Source: Dermanyssus gallinae
Taxonomy: Eukaryota > Arthropoda > Arachnida > Mesostigmata > Dermanyssidae
Length of the DNA: 64,000 bases
Direction: 5' to 3'
Assembly (NCBI GenBank): GCA_003439945.1
Contig: QVRM01005607.1
Coordinates: 434,001 to 498,000 of the forward strand
Under the pieces are notes generated by a model. It did no database searches. It worked only from the letters and a program-made list of their open reading frames with translations, and had not been told where the DNA came from. The position numbers were made by a program, and so were the translations under genes. Positions 23,111-35,420 of the stretch are shown here, piece by piece (position 1 is the first letter of the stretch; every line of letters starts with the position of its first letter).

Positions 23111-23454
23111 GGACTGCTAAACCTTCTTGGCCATATATTTGATTTGTGCGGAGCCCATGAGACCCGTGTCGAGCATGCCTTCTAGATATCGAACCCCCGA
23201 CTCATGCGAACTGGGAACCCGCCTCAAGATAGGTTGACTCCGTATGTTCTCTTTCGTTGGCCTCCTTCTCAAAGGCTCTGCCATTTTGCGGGGATCACCA
23301 GGTGCATGAAGTCACGGTAAAGCTAACACTTACGTACCCTTTCAAGAAGAAGAAAAACATATTGACCTGTATATCTACGTATACGCTTACTTCTATTTGC
23401 CGTCGCACCGAAATGGCGCTCTGACGTCAATATATTCGTAAAGATCGTTGTTTT

Positions 23455-23459
<5 letters not shown>

Positions 23460-23489
<30 letters not shown>
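23460..23489. repeat. (TA)n microsatellite
   Basis: About 15 TA units. Confidence 0.95.
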
Positions 23490-23492
<3 letters not shown>

Positions 23493-23812
23493 AGATAGTG
23501 GAGGTCATTAAGCTATACTATGAATATGTGTGGAAGATTTAGGAAAATAATGCCCAGGTTATACCAAAAAATCATCAAAAAGGAAATATCTCGTATAGAG
23601 AATGCCGAAAGGTCCCAGGCCATGCGGTCATCCTTCTGACATCATGTTTTAAGACATAACGGCATGTAAGGTATTTTCTAATAAAACTTGCATTTTGACC
23701 ATACCTAGTCTTCTTTCTCTTCTATGCCAAAATGTTTAAAACCCTATAGTGGCTTTTGTCGCCCTCACTTTCTCTTTCTCTCGTATTCTCTCTCTCTCTC
23801 TCTGTATATATA

Positions 23813-24885
23813 CAGGGTGTGACTGAAAGAATTTTATAGCGATACATAAAATTGTAGAGCTCGTTAAAACGAATATTTTTTCCAATGGAACATGTGCTCT
23901 GAGAAGTCTTGTTTCGGAGTTACAGTGAAATTACTACAATTTGTGACACTGGTGTTTTTGCCCGACATAGGAGCACAAAATGTGCTGTTGCGAGACAACC
24001 AGTCTTCCTAGACAGAAACTAAGCACACCGTCGTGTTCGTGATAAAATTCTGCTCCATCTGATGAATATGCAAGGCCGGTCAGAAGACGCGACATGGTCG
24101 CTTAGAAGAAAATTCGCCAAAAATGAAGTTCTTCATTAGCGTTCACGCCAAATACTTTAGAATCATAACCCTACGACCACCCACGTGTTCAAAGCTAACA
24201 TATACAGCAAATGCGCATTTCATGACGATCATTTTGGTACCAAACATATGTCAATGCGAGCTGTGGTTGCGAAGTAATTACGATTTTTCGGCGGGATGTC
24301 CAGATTAAGAGCATGTAAAATGACTGTGTGGCGACGTTCACTACCGCCGACGTGTCGCGCGACAGCCGCAGCGCGTCATTTTTCATGCACTTAATCTGGA
24401 CATCCCGCCGAAAAATCGTAATTACTCCGCAACCACAGCTCGCATTGCCATACGTTTGGTACCAAAATGATCGTCATGAAATGCGCATTTGCTGTATATG
24501 TTAGCTTTGAACACGTGGGTGGTCGTAGGGTTATGATTCTAAAGTATTTGGCGTGAACGCTAATAAAGAACTTTATTTTTGGCGAATTCTCTTCTAAGCG
24601 ACCATGTCGCGTCTTCTGACCGGCCTTGCATATTCATCAGATGGAGCAGAATTTTATCACGAACACGACGGTGTGCTTAGTTTCTGTCTAGGAAGACTGG
24701 TTGTCTCGCAACAGCACATTTTGTGCTCCTATGTCGAACAAAAACACCAGTGTCACAAATTGTAGTAATTTCACTGTAACTCCGAAACAAGACTTCTCAG
24801 AGCACATGTACCATTGGAAAAATATTCGTTTTAACGAGCTCTACAATTTTATGTATCGCTATAAAATTCTTTCAGTCACACCCTG
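23813..24885. mobile_element. Fold-back element with 512-bp arms
   Basis: A near-perfect giant palindrome. Left arm 23813-24324 and right arm 24375-24885 are reverse complements with only scattered mismatches, around a 50-bp loop that holds the small perfect palindrome tgtcgcgcgaca. Both outer ends read cagggtgtgactgaaag inward and are flanked by TATATA, which fits insertion at a TA target. No transposase is encoded, so it is non-autonomous, a fold-back or long-TIR MITE type. A diverged tandem group of the same family lies at 57575-59345. Open frames inside the arms occur on both strands as mirror images and mean nothing for coding. Confidence 0.93.
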
Positions 24886-24919
<34 letters not shown>

Positions 24920-24932
24920 AATATATATATAC
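24886..24932. repeat. (TA)n microsatellite flanking the fold-back element
   Basis: TA array with two TTTATA-type interruptions, starting exactly at the element's right end. Confidence 0.93.
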
Positions 24933-25559
24933 CTTTTGCTGTACGTCAAATCCAATACGTAGTATAAAAATGCGAATAAGATATTTTAATACTTTTATTT
25001 TTATTGTCAGTTTAAATTAAATACAATAAGGGTAAAGTTCTAACCTTTCTTGATTTTCACAAGCAATTTTTTAGATAGTATGCATGTAAATCCGCTTCAA
25101 ATAGATGAATGCTCGCTTTAATGTCGGCCTTTACTTCGCCAATGGCAGCGACATTGTTACTGTACATTCTACACTGCATCAACAACAACGTTAAATCGCA
25201 AGACGTTTAAGGTCAGTAAGTGTCCTCCCGTTACACGGGACTACCCACCCTGGACACTTCATCCTCTAATGTCCAAATGTCTCGCTTAATTTCTGGTTTG
25301 AGGCACCATCGTGTTGGAATTAGAGTTCACTAGCATTGGTTATCGGCTTAATGTCGGCCGAAGCATTTTAAGAATTATGCTGCGATGACGCTCGCTACGC
25401 TCACCGTGGAATGAAAAATAGGGTCATGTGATTTTTTTGGACCAGAGGCCGCATCAGACTGCCCCATTTGGCACATGTAATGGCTTCGTGTAAATCACGT
25501 GAGGGTTCTCGATTGCTCAGATACAAACATTTTGAATATTCACACGTCAGTTCCAGTAC
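24933..25559. other. No gene seen
   Basis: AT-rich, unassigned. Confidence 0.4.
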
Positions 25560-25847
25560 ATAGAAATTGAGTTTGTTTAAAAATAAATTGAGCTTAAGCT
25601 CTTGCGTCACCTGAATCTTATTCAACCGCAATATACACCAGGCTGAGGTGCGGGAAAGACCCAGTTGTTGGGCACGTCGCCGAACGAATGTTTCCGGACA
25701 CTGTCAATCACAGCTTGGCACATCACGCACGGTTATGTCGACCGTAAATTGTATGAGGGCCTCATCAGCATGCCCGTACAGAGTTTCCCGTTTCATGACA
25801 AATTTCGCAATCTCCACGGGAGCCTCCATTGAGTAACGCTCCATCTT
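25560..25847 (-). pseudogene. N-terminal relic of a Tc1/mariner-type transposase
   Basis: On the minus strand: MERYSMEAPVEIAKFVMKR, a gap with a stop, then FVRRRAQQLGLSRTSAWCIL and KIQVTQELKLN. The pattern (a short N-terminal MERY... domain, then RRRAQQLGLSRTS...IQ-TQELK) matches a widespread arthropod transposon protein group whose N-terminus carries a DUF4817-like helix-turn-helix. The DDE catalytic part is absent. This is a third transposase type in the window. Confidence 0.6.
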
Positions 25848-28203
25848 AGATTAAATTCGGCAGAGATCGCTGGCTAGAATCATCCGCTACCCGACATTCC
25901 ATAGCAAACCGCGACTCGATGGGCCCGGCCCTCCACTGGTCTTGAAGACAAATCGATAAGACCTGTGCGGGTACCCAATTTTCTGGTACTTCTTCTTCCT
26001 TTTGATATGGGAAGTTTAAAAGTGCATAATGCACGGTCGGTGTTGGCAATCAATAACACCTAGTGTGAGACACTTGCCCACTAAAAACCTCAGTCCTCCC
26101 CCCCTCCAATATGGAATTGTATTGGACAATACTTCGAGATCATGAGGATGCGGGTTCAGCATGCCGGGGAAACGTCTGAGCGTGGGGTGGCTTATTTCCG
26201 CGCTTACGCGTCAAGGGTCGCTGCCCTTGCTTGGTCAAAGTTTAGATTGCCGCCAAGATGGCGAGCGGCGCGCTCTCCTGCCAGAAGATCCCAGGGCAGC
26301 TGCCGCGATAGTACGAGTAGGTAGTAGTCTGTGCTGACAGTTCTATAGTCGCGCAGTTACCAGATCAGCCCGGTGCTGTGTTTGCTGCCGCTTCCAGTGA
26401 CGTTTCACGGCGAGCTGTCACGAGTAAGGCTAGGTCTTCTGCAAGAGTATCGACTCTGTCGGGAACGGAAAGCTGCACGACTCCATCATACGCAAACTTT
26501 TGAAGAACAGAGCCCAGAACTTCTTCACCTTGCTTGCCTTAAAAATTGCGGCAGCATGCCCGGGCCGCTCTCAGTACAAACCATTGAAAGGGCTAATGAG
26601 TCAGTAACTGTCGCGTGCCGATCCAGCATGCAACTGCTCTCGGACGAGGTCAATTTCAGGTCATCAGGTCTTCTCCCGCCTTCCATGTTAAGTCGGGGAT
26701 TTCCAGGATGCATGGTAAGCCACTGGTTCGTAAAGCTCTGCTGAAGGTTCCGTTTAAAGCTTGCTGCCTTGCTTACCTGCCTGCGCTGACGAGGCAAAAC
26801 AGCTCGTAGCGCCCGTCTGACCTGACGACGTGCCCGCGGACGCAGATATGTATACCAGTTCTACTGCCAAACGAAGTCCAACCACGATCCCCATTAATTC
26901 TTCATTTAACAGATTTCCGATCCGGGTACTTAAAAGAGCGTGAAGCTATATATATATATATATATATGGGTACATGCATCGCTGCTCGGTGTGCTTCCTT
27001 TATGCATTACTTAAATCTTGTACCTAATGAGCCGTATTAAACGCCTTGTATTTAATATTCGAATCATTATATGAACAAGAATATCAATATTGTCGAGTTT
27101 ACAAACTATTAGCCCAAGAATAATATGTCATCCTTTGCTTGTCACTGATTGCTTTGTAATGTCCTGTTTTTCAGACGCTGACATAGTAATTATTTGCTTG
27201 TAAAACCCAGACTTTATTTTTTTTTCGATGACATATTTTCGTTTTATTATGTTTACATACTTGTTTGGTCTTTCTCTGTATCAGTACATTCCGGCATTTA
27301 GTAGAACAGGCTATAAAATGTGTCTCAAGGCCAGACTGAACTTGTTTGGCATACGGCACTTGATACACCGTAAAGTATTGAGGAGATAGCAAAACAAAGC
27401 ATCTTCCTACAGACGAACTCGCTTATGTACAGTTATTGGCATTGCAAGTTTAGTGTACTCCTGTCTCGTAAGCTAGGTGCGTCGAGGCTGGACCTTGTTC
27501 TATTCTATTGCATATGAGAGAGATATGTTGTTCCTAGTGGTGGCAGAAGTAGTTGAACGTGCCGCCAGCCTGTACTTAGTATAGTATGTCGGTCGATGCT
27601 AATAGGGTCAGCATCAAAGAGCAAGCACTATTTTTGCTTAAAGTTACTCGGAACGAGTTAGCCGTTTTACTTTTCCTTGTCGTCTGATCCTTCCTCTTCT
27701 CCTTCATACGGGTCTTCTCGTTCGTCTTCTTTTTTCCTATATCCTTTGTAGCGCTTACTGTATTGCTACTTTAGGAGTTGGGGGCTGGGGGTTCGTCATC
27801 GCCGTGACGGGCGCTGTGCTCGCGGCAAGTACTTGGTAACAGTAGGAGAAGGCTGGATCCGATTTCGAGCAAGCTGGGGGTGAGAGCAAGCGGCCTGTGG
27901 CCACGGGCTAGTGTCATGAAAACAGAACTAGAAGAAGCAGGGGAAAGGATTGACGTAACGTCAATCTGTGAATTCATTGCTGCCTGCTTGACCCTTTGCA
28001 GAGTATCCTGCTAAGCGATTATAATGGCGTCGCTTTCTATTACGTATATTCCCTATTCTCCTGCACCGTTCCGCCGCGATCCGTTTTGGGTAGGATCGTT
28101 CTGCGCGGAGAAGGTATCGTTCCAGGCATGAAGCCTGCAACGCCGACGTAAAGTATGCCGATCAGGATACACAAAGATCTGTAACGTTGACCAACACAAT
28201 ATA
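25848..28203. other. No gene seen
   Basis: Mixed sequence, CpG-richer at 26140-26830 and AT-richer afterwards, with a TA array at 26949-26967. Short frames only. No product recognised. Confidence 0.45.
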
Positions 28204-28253
28204 GTTGTGTTACTTTGATATACATGTATATATCTATATATATATATATATAC
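28204..28253. repeat. Interrupted (TA)n array
   Basis: TA-rich tract with TATACATG and ATCTATA interruptions. Confidence 0.85.
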
Positions 28254-28459
28254 ATGCGGGTAACACTTTGCTGGCGTGCCTGCTCTGATGCTGCTGGCCA
28301 AACCTCAAAAAGACCCTGGAACTATGAGGAGAATGCCACCATGGCGGAAAGAACGGACACTGCTGAAGACTACCACCAATATACTATCCAGACAGACAGA
28401 CTCACGCAGTCAGTATCAATATAGCGTTGAGGAAGCCGAATTAGCTTTGCAGCCTCCTT

Positions 28460-28495
28460 ACTACTATTTCTGCTACTACTACTACTACTACTATT
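28460..28495. repeat. (TAC)n triplet tract
   Basis: Eight or so TAC/ACT triplets. Confidence 0.88.
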
Positions 28496-28721
28496 GCTTG
28501 CCGCTGTTGTTTCGGTTGTGCCGATGCCGCCCGCTGCAACAACGACGACGGCATCGGCCCATAACCGGCTGTGCTGCGGCGGACGACGCGTAGGGTGGTG
28601 ATGGGCAAATGTCCAAACGGACCGAACAGCGAATCGCATCAATAGTTTTCCAATGAAGCAAAGTCAAGCGGATGGATTCCTTTTTCGTTCTCTGCTTCCG
28701 TGCCACTAGCGGCGTCGTCTG

Positions 28722-28790
28722 CTTGTTGTTGTTGTTGTTGTCGTTGTTGTTGTTATCGTTGTCGTTGTTGTTGCCGTTGTTGCTGCTGTT
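28722..28790. repeat. (GTT)n triplet tract
   Basis: GTT triplets broken by GTC and GCC units. Confidence 0.9.
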
Positions 28791-31700
28791 TTAGTCGTCG
28801 CCGTGCGACGAGTGGTGTCACCGGGAGAGGAACCCGGGAGGAGTCTGTGAATGGGAAAAGTTAGGGAAATCAATCGGGGATGGGAATTGTAAATTGTAAA
28901 TCAATGACTTCGTTCGCTAGACTCCCACTGGCTCCCTCTCATGGGTACCTCAAGCAGCGCGAACAGGAAGAGAAAAGGAGAAAGGCGTAGCGTGGGAGTT
29001 GGGAAGTGGCGGTGGGTGGGCTGCGCCACCTCGGCGATGCGAAGACGAAGCAGGCGGCACGGTCGGTCCAAAGAAGTCCTTAGCGAGTCCCGAACTCCCC
29101 GCTCAGAACCGCTTGCTGTTACTGCCTGAACAGTATTCGGTACGCGTCGCGTATACGCTCGCCGACTTCGACGACAAGACGAAGGCAATTGCCTTCACAT
29201 CGACAGACGAGAAGGACATCGCAAACTCATTCGTGACCTTGCCGACGAACATATTCCTTCACAGCGAGCGCGAGTCATTCGCTTAGGAAAACGTTCGCTT
29301 ACGAGGCACCACTTCTCTCAAGAGAAACGCTTCCCATGCCCAGATCGGAAAACTCCCGAGTCCGTCTTCTGGGGGCGGTCGAATTTCAAGCTCAAAACGT
29401 CCGCTTACGGTACGCACGAACGGGCCGGATGATGTTTATACTGCACAGAATATATATATATATATGTACGCTCATGCCAGCATATACGAGTTACATAGCA
29501 GTGGGCGACATTTCCAAATATATAATTAAATAATGGTCTCATTTCATTGGAAAAACCGCCAGGTTTACCGAATGCTCATTTAACGCTGTCTGGATCATAG
29601 GCCTGTACCTGTACTCGCGCACTAATGTTCGTCAACAATGGCGTGCACTCTCCAATTCAAAATTTAGTTTTTAGGGACAATGCTCCTATCTCTTTTCTTT
29701 TGTTCCTTGATATAATGACTTGCAATTTTTTATTTGATGTGCCATAAATACGCTGCTACAGTAGTCCTCTATACGTTCAGCGAGCTACTGGAGGACTACG
29801 AGGAATGACCACAACGACCTTAATATTGCCTGGACCTCAAACGACGACCCGCGGCAGTCTATTATACTACGTAATATAATTGCATTGGATATGAAATAGT
29901 TTCCGGTATGGTTGTGGTACAGTAGTGTGCCAACATATCTGGGTATTTTTTAAGAATGTAATTTAATTTATCAGATACATTTTTTTAATGGGGTAAATGT
30001 TTGGTACTTTTCCTAGATCTAGGAGTTTTGGAGACTAGATTACCTTACAATCGAAAAGCCCAGCAGTGCCCAATGTTTTGTAATTTTGTTCAGCGGATGC
30101 AGTTGCATGAACGAAGGGGCTAGCAGCTGTATCTTGATCAATCAAAACGTAATATTTAGATTGTACCGTATCATTTGCCGGACACACTTACCACTGTAGT
30201 TTTAGCTGAAACCTTTAGAGCGGCGCCTTGATCTAGAAGGCTAGTGCGCTATTCATGATTGTCATCTACCAGGGTGTCTTCGTCATTTGTTAACCAAATG
30301 TTGTCTGAGCGATGCTCATTGCGAATAGATGATAAACCATACCGCTATGAGCCCGCAGCGATGCTACCACATAGACCGTTGGAACAACCCGTAGATATGA
30401 CCGGCCCTTGGTGCATTGAAAGCATACCTCAAAAGAAGTTCTAACCTCTTAGAGACGAAGGACCTTTATAAAAAAAAATAATTCTATACCTCCCGCTTAC
30501 TACGAGTGGTGATCCATCTTTGCAGTTAAGTCACTTAGACTGGACAGTATTAAAGCGTGATGCTTGAACAAATTTTATAATTGCTCATATTTTACTCACA
30601 TTATTTTCTTATTTTAGTTCACTGAGAATTTACTTGTACTGTATAATTCGTTGTTTATAAATAAATGTAGATAGCTAATTAGTTGGCAATTAGATTATAC
30701 CAGCAGCTTAAACAGAATTTGTTACAGCTTTTCTCTCTTTATCTTTTTCTAATGCACTGATGATTATATACATGCATTTTAACTTGCCTAAACACGCATT
30801 GATATATGGCTAGCAAGGTGTTGGCGTACGAAGTAGTGCACCGTGATATACAAAATTAACTGGCACTCCTTTAAGCTGTTTTCCAAAATACTTAACAGGC
30901 ACATCCTTAAGCTGGTTTCCAATGTAATTATGTCATGTTTCTTCCTATTACAACTTTTACTAAAAACTGCAAATCTCAGAAAAACCCGCTCCAAAATGGG
31001 CATGTGTCTTGCCAGGATTAAAGTCGGCGGCCACCTCCGTCTCGGCGATAGTCTGAATAGTATCGTTGTTAAAGTGGGTAAGCCCTAATAATCTATCATA
31101 ATCGAACAAAAATATCTTGAATATTCAATATTGAATATTATGCATGACCAGCCTTCATTGTAACAAGTTATGTTAATGACTGCGTGTCCAGGCTTATACG
31201 TGCCGTTTCGACTGGTGCCCCCAGACCGAAATGACCGGCGTAGGATCAGCGTACGGCCCAGGTGTGCATGGAGTGAAGTCCAACATACTTAGTTCAGCGA
31301 CACGCGAAGTACCTACCGACGGCCTGCTATCTTCTCACACGCGCCTAGACCTATAGGCAAATACGTAAGACAACTGGGCTAATGTGTATTCTAACGATCA
31401 ACGATTATTGGACTTTCTCTTACCTTGACTCGGCCGGAGGAGGATCTCTGTCGTCTGGCGAAGGGAAAACCTGGATGGGAGCGCCATGCGTCTGTTTTTG
31501 CAGAGCTACAACTCACGTCGAACGTACAGACATGTGTGTACTCCTGTTAACACGTGTGACGTGTATACCTTTCATTCGTCAGCTGTTAGCAATAGTAATC
31601 TGCGGCCGTAATCTGGTGTTTTGCTAATTAGTAAACCAATAAGCGCGTCGATCAAGACCGTTCGGATCATCTAAGCCAACGCCAAAAACGTTTGCAGTGT

Positions 31701-32219
31701 TTTCTATGTATTTAAATTTGGACGCTCGGCTTATCTTTCCACGCGCTTGGCGCTCTAAACTAAAATCGAGACAATGGGCATTGAGCGGTTATTGTGTGTA
31801 GATTGCATATGACAATTATGCCGTTAACTTGATCGCCATTGGCAAGACTCGTAAACCGGATTGCAATTATTGATGTTGGCAAGCTATTAACCATATAATT
31901 CACCTTTATTCTCATACGTGCTTTGCTATTCAACTGTAAGCATAGTATGGCCGGTAATTATTGAGAATGCTAACGGCATTATGCAGGTGTAAACAAACCA
32001 ATTATAACATCATTTGTGGCACTACCATAAGGGATGTAGGTGTTGCGCATTTTAAAGGCCTGTCGGACAGACTGACATGTCTTCACAGCAAGTGCTAAGT
32101 AGGTGCCATTAGAGGTTCAAGTCCTAGGGTGACCTGGAGTTAATTAAAATGTCGACTCGACTTTATGAACGGCCGTCGACGACATGATTTGGTCTACCTG
32201 TGGTCTCTTTAGCTAGCGA
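28791..32219. other. No gene supported
   Basis: CpG-rich to about 29420, with a protein-like but unidentified 95-codon plus frame at 28999-29286 (VRVAYTLADFDDKTKAIAF), then AT-rich to 32200. A two-copy 36-bp tandem repeat lies at 30858-30929. A lone box-B-like match (ggttcaagtcc) lies near 32119. Confidence 0.4.
30858..30929. repeat. Two-copy 36-bp tandem repeat
   Basis: Units 30858-30893 and 30894-30929 share actggcac/acaggcac, ccttaagctg and tttccaa. They are imperfect. Confidence 0.7.
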
Positions 32220-34500
32220 CGAGAAGTCGAAGAGATGGGGGAGCAGGGGAACGGAGCGGGCCTCATTTAAGGGGCTTTTGGGTGGTTTCGAGGTTTCCCC
32301 ACGAAGGGCTGGCCCGTTTGCCGGTACCCATTCTTTCCAGACGATTTAGCCTGTACGGGACACAGCGATGCAGTGCCGCCGCCACTTCTGTCGCGGGGAG
32401 ACTCCCACCTCAGCCCGCTCAACCCCCTCGTACGCGTGCGGAACAGACCGGCAAGGCTCGTCTGTCTGCGCCCACATTGCATCAAGCGTAGCCCGTCAAC
32501 TTAACAGCGTGCTTCTGGCGTCTCTCTCGTGCCCTCATTCCCCACGCGTCCCGAGAACGCAACTATGGGGCCGGCCGGTCATCGTTTTGGGCAGAGGGAG
32601 GGCGAAGGGGCAGTGGAGGTGAAGGATCGGGGGTCGGCACTCGTGGGTGGGGGCAGCTAGGAGCGTTAGAACGCAGGAACGAACGAGGGTTTTTAATTGG
32701 TTAAATTTTATTAAGTGCAGAAACTCTAACTGCGGCTGCTGCTACTGCTGCTGCGTCGATAATTACCGTAGAGCGACGAGGTGGCTGTCTGGCTTTCGCA
32801 GAAAACGGCGCTGCTGCTGGTCGCGCGCGTGAGTCGCGCTAGGGTGTTTTATGGTTGGCAGTTAACGTCAGTATGGCGGCCAAGTCAGTGGAGAAAAAGA
32901 TGGGAAGGCGGCGGCCATAGAATAAGGGGATCGTAGGGTTGGCTGAGGGGATTGGGGACTCGGGGGTAGTAGGGATCGGCGGACGCGTAGGCGCCCGTCG
33001 CTGGTTCCTTCCGCTCCCGCCCCGTTCGCACCCAGATAACTGCCATCGTGCCATCATAGAGGCTCGGCAAGCAAGCAAGCCAGCAGCTGCCAGAAGCAAG
33101 ACCTGCCTGCTGGCCAAACGAAAATAAGAAGGCTAAAGGTTTCTGTCTTTTTGCCACCGCGCTGCCAGAAGTCGTCGTCGCCGCCGCCGCCACCATTTGA
33201 CGCGCCGGACCACCTAACTGCGTCTCGTAGTCGACTCGCTGGCGCTCGAAAGCAGCTATTTGTGTGTCGCTATCTCTCTCTCTGTCTCTCCGTTGTGAGG
33301 TGGGAGCCGCTCAGGGTCAGATGAGCCAACGAACGAAAAATACCCAATCTTTGCGTCGGCCAGATAGTTGGCTGGTCGAAGCCCCGGCCATTTGCATTTG
33401 GCACGTACCTCCGCTGATGCTACAAGACGAACTGCGCCATACATTAAGTTTGCGCATTTTGTTCATCCTTCAAAGCCAGATCATCATCATCAGCGTGTGA
33501 GTATTGCACTATACTTGCACTTTTCTGTCTGGCCGTACATCTGTCCACCCGGCCGGTAGTAATGGGGCTAGCGGGCGGCCTGGTGGGCCAGCTGCAGCTC
33601 GGCAGCTTCGGCCATTCGGCTTTGCCCGGCATCGTCCTGCTGAGCGAAACAGGCGCGGTCTTCTGGTACCTGGGCCGGCGGCATAGATGCGAGGCCAGCC
33701 TGATCTGTCTGTCGGCAGCCATTCCCGCGGCGGCGGCGGCTGCCGGTGCCTGGCTCCGGTTGATATCGGCCAAGCGCTCTCCAGAGGATTCTTTCAATAA
33801 AAGGTCTTTTGCCTTCCCCGTCTTCTCCGTTGCCACCGACCCCTCCCCCCCCTTCATTCCCATCTAACCTTTCCCAGCTTGCAAAATTCCCTGCCGTCGC
33901 AACCTCCGTCGCAGCCATCTTCTGCACGAAGCGTTGTTACTTTTGCCTGGGACGTTTCTCTGGCCGGCGCTGCAAAAGGGGCGGTGCTACTGCCCCTATT
34001 GCAGCTCCTGCTCCCTCCTACGGCCACAGTTGCAACGGTAGGACGGCGGTAGCAGCACCAGCACTGGCGAATGCCGTAGGGGCAGCCGTCGACTTTGTGG
34101 TCGACTCTATGAAAGTTGCTGTTGTTGCTGTTGTCGTTGTCGTTGCGGCAGCTGTTGGCGTTGTCGCCAACCACGACGGCGGACGGGTAATAGCAGCTGA
34201 TTTGGCCTTTGCGATTTTGCTTTGACAGGCCGTGTAACTCCTGTCCAACGATGTCGATGTTCCAAGTCTGATCTACCAGGGCGGGCGGGCGCGCGCCGGG
34301 AAGAAGACGACGACGGATAAGAATCAATCGAATCGGGATTTCATCCGAATGTGCCGTCAATGCTGTTTCTGCGGCGGCTGCATTGCCTTTCAATCTCGCC
34401 GCAATGTACGTACCGCAATGCACGTACGACTCATGTTTGCCGTACCGTACCTATGTAATTTCGTACGTAGGCAATACGTTTATTATGCTACAGAAGCCCA
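32220..34500. other. CpG-rich segment, possible promoter or 5' exon region
   Basis: GC- and CpG-rich DNA with GCC/CGG triplets (33177-33194, 33728-33742) and GTT/GCT triplets (34105-34150). Overlapping open frames exist on both strands (for example 33562-33867 on + and 33854-34423 on -). They reflect composition and encode low-complexity Ala/Ser/Asn-rich peptides that I do not recognise. It could be the 5' region of a host gene, but no splice-linked coding sequence is visible. Confidence 0.3.
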
Positions 34501-35420
34501 TATGTGACAGAATAGCGCGCGAGGTTTTCTGAGATCGATGAACGACGACTCAGCAATGCAGCGCTGTTTACAGTAAATTACTCCTCAAAATGTACGCGAT
34601 ATCGAACAAAAGCTAGTGATGCTGCGGGCTCGGTTAAGCATCGGCAACGCGAAGTGCCGAAGTAAAAGCTGGGCCAGTGGAATAAGGAACGGATCTAATA
34701 AATGTCTAATAAAGGCAGGACAAAGTGTATCTTGTGGAATGATAGTATTGGAGATGGGTATTCGTTTTGTCGTTGCTTGGACTCGGTATTGCTGTCGTTT
34801 GAACATCCCAGATAGCTGATGATCCCAAGTGCGGGCTGATACTTTTACTACCTTGATAAAGCACCATTTTGCCTTGTGTCTTGCGATATGTGCGGCGTAG
34901 TGTTTCCTATGTGCCAGTACACTAAGATATTAACATAATATTCAATCGTCCTACTACGCTGGTTACACAAGATAACTACTAGCTTGAATCGTACACACAA
35001 ACGGCTTAATCTAGCTGTACCCTTCCACACAAACGGCTTAATCTAGCTGTACCCTTCCACACAAACGGCTTAATCTAGCTGTTAGTCTCTTAGAAAGACA
35101 CAATCAGTCGCAAAGTCATAAAGACCCTGTACAAAAGGGCGACTGCGAGCAGGACTTCTACCAATACTAATACTAAAATACTACCGTATTCATAGGTTTT
35201 CAGGTAGTTGAAACAAAACGTGAAACTGCAGGCACACTACAAATCATTTTAGGAAATGTAACTTCGAGGTGTGGCGGTTGGTTCATGTACAAACGTGTGT
35301 GAGCAGAGATGCAGCTGAGCAAATGTGAGCCGATGCAGTACTTGCTCCCCTATTGACAAGTGAATGACTCTTGATCTTGTAAACTACAGTATAGAAGGTT
35401 TCATCGTTTGACGCGGCGAA
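34501..35420. other. No gene seen; contains a 32-bp tandem repeat
   Basis: AT-richer interval. The tandem repeat is listed separately. Confidence 0.45.
34994..35085. repeat. 32-bp tandem repeat, about 2.8 copies
   Basis: Unit begins acacaaacggcttaatctag and ends tgtacccttcc. The two full copies are identical and the third is partial, which points to recent duplication. Confidence 0.95.

Noticed and set aside
23813..24885. Short open frames in the fold-back arms as genes
   Set aside because: They occur as mirror images on both arms and in shifted form in the diverged copies, with no conserved frame.
32095..32150. tRNA gene or SINE at a ggttcaagtcc match
   Set aside because: Box B alone. The T-arm stem pairs poorly, no box A at a suitable distance, and no repeat copy.
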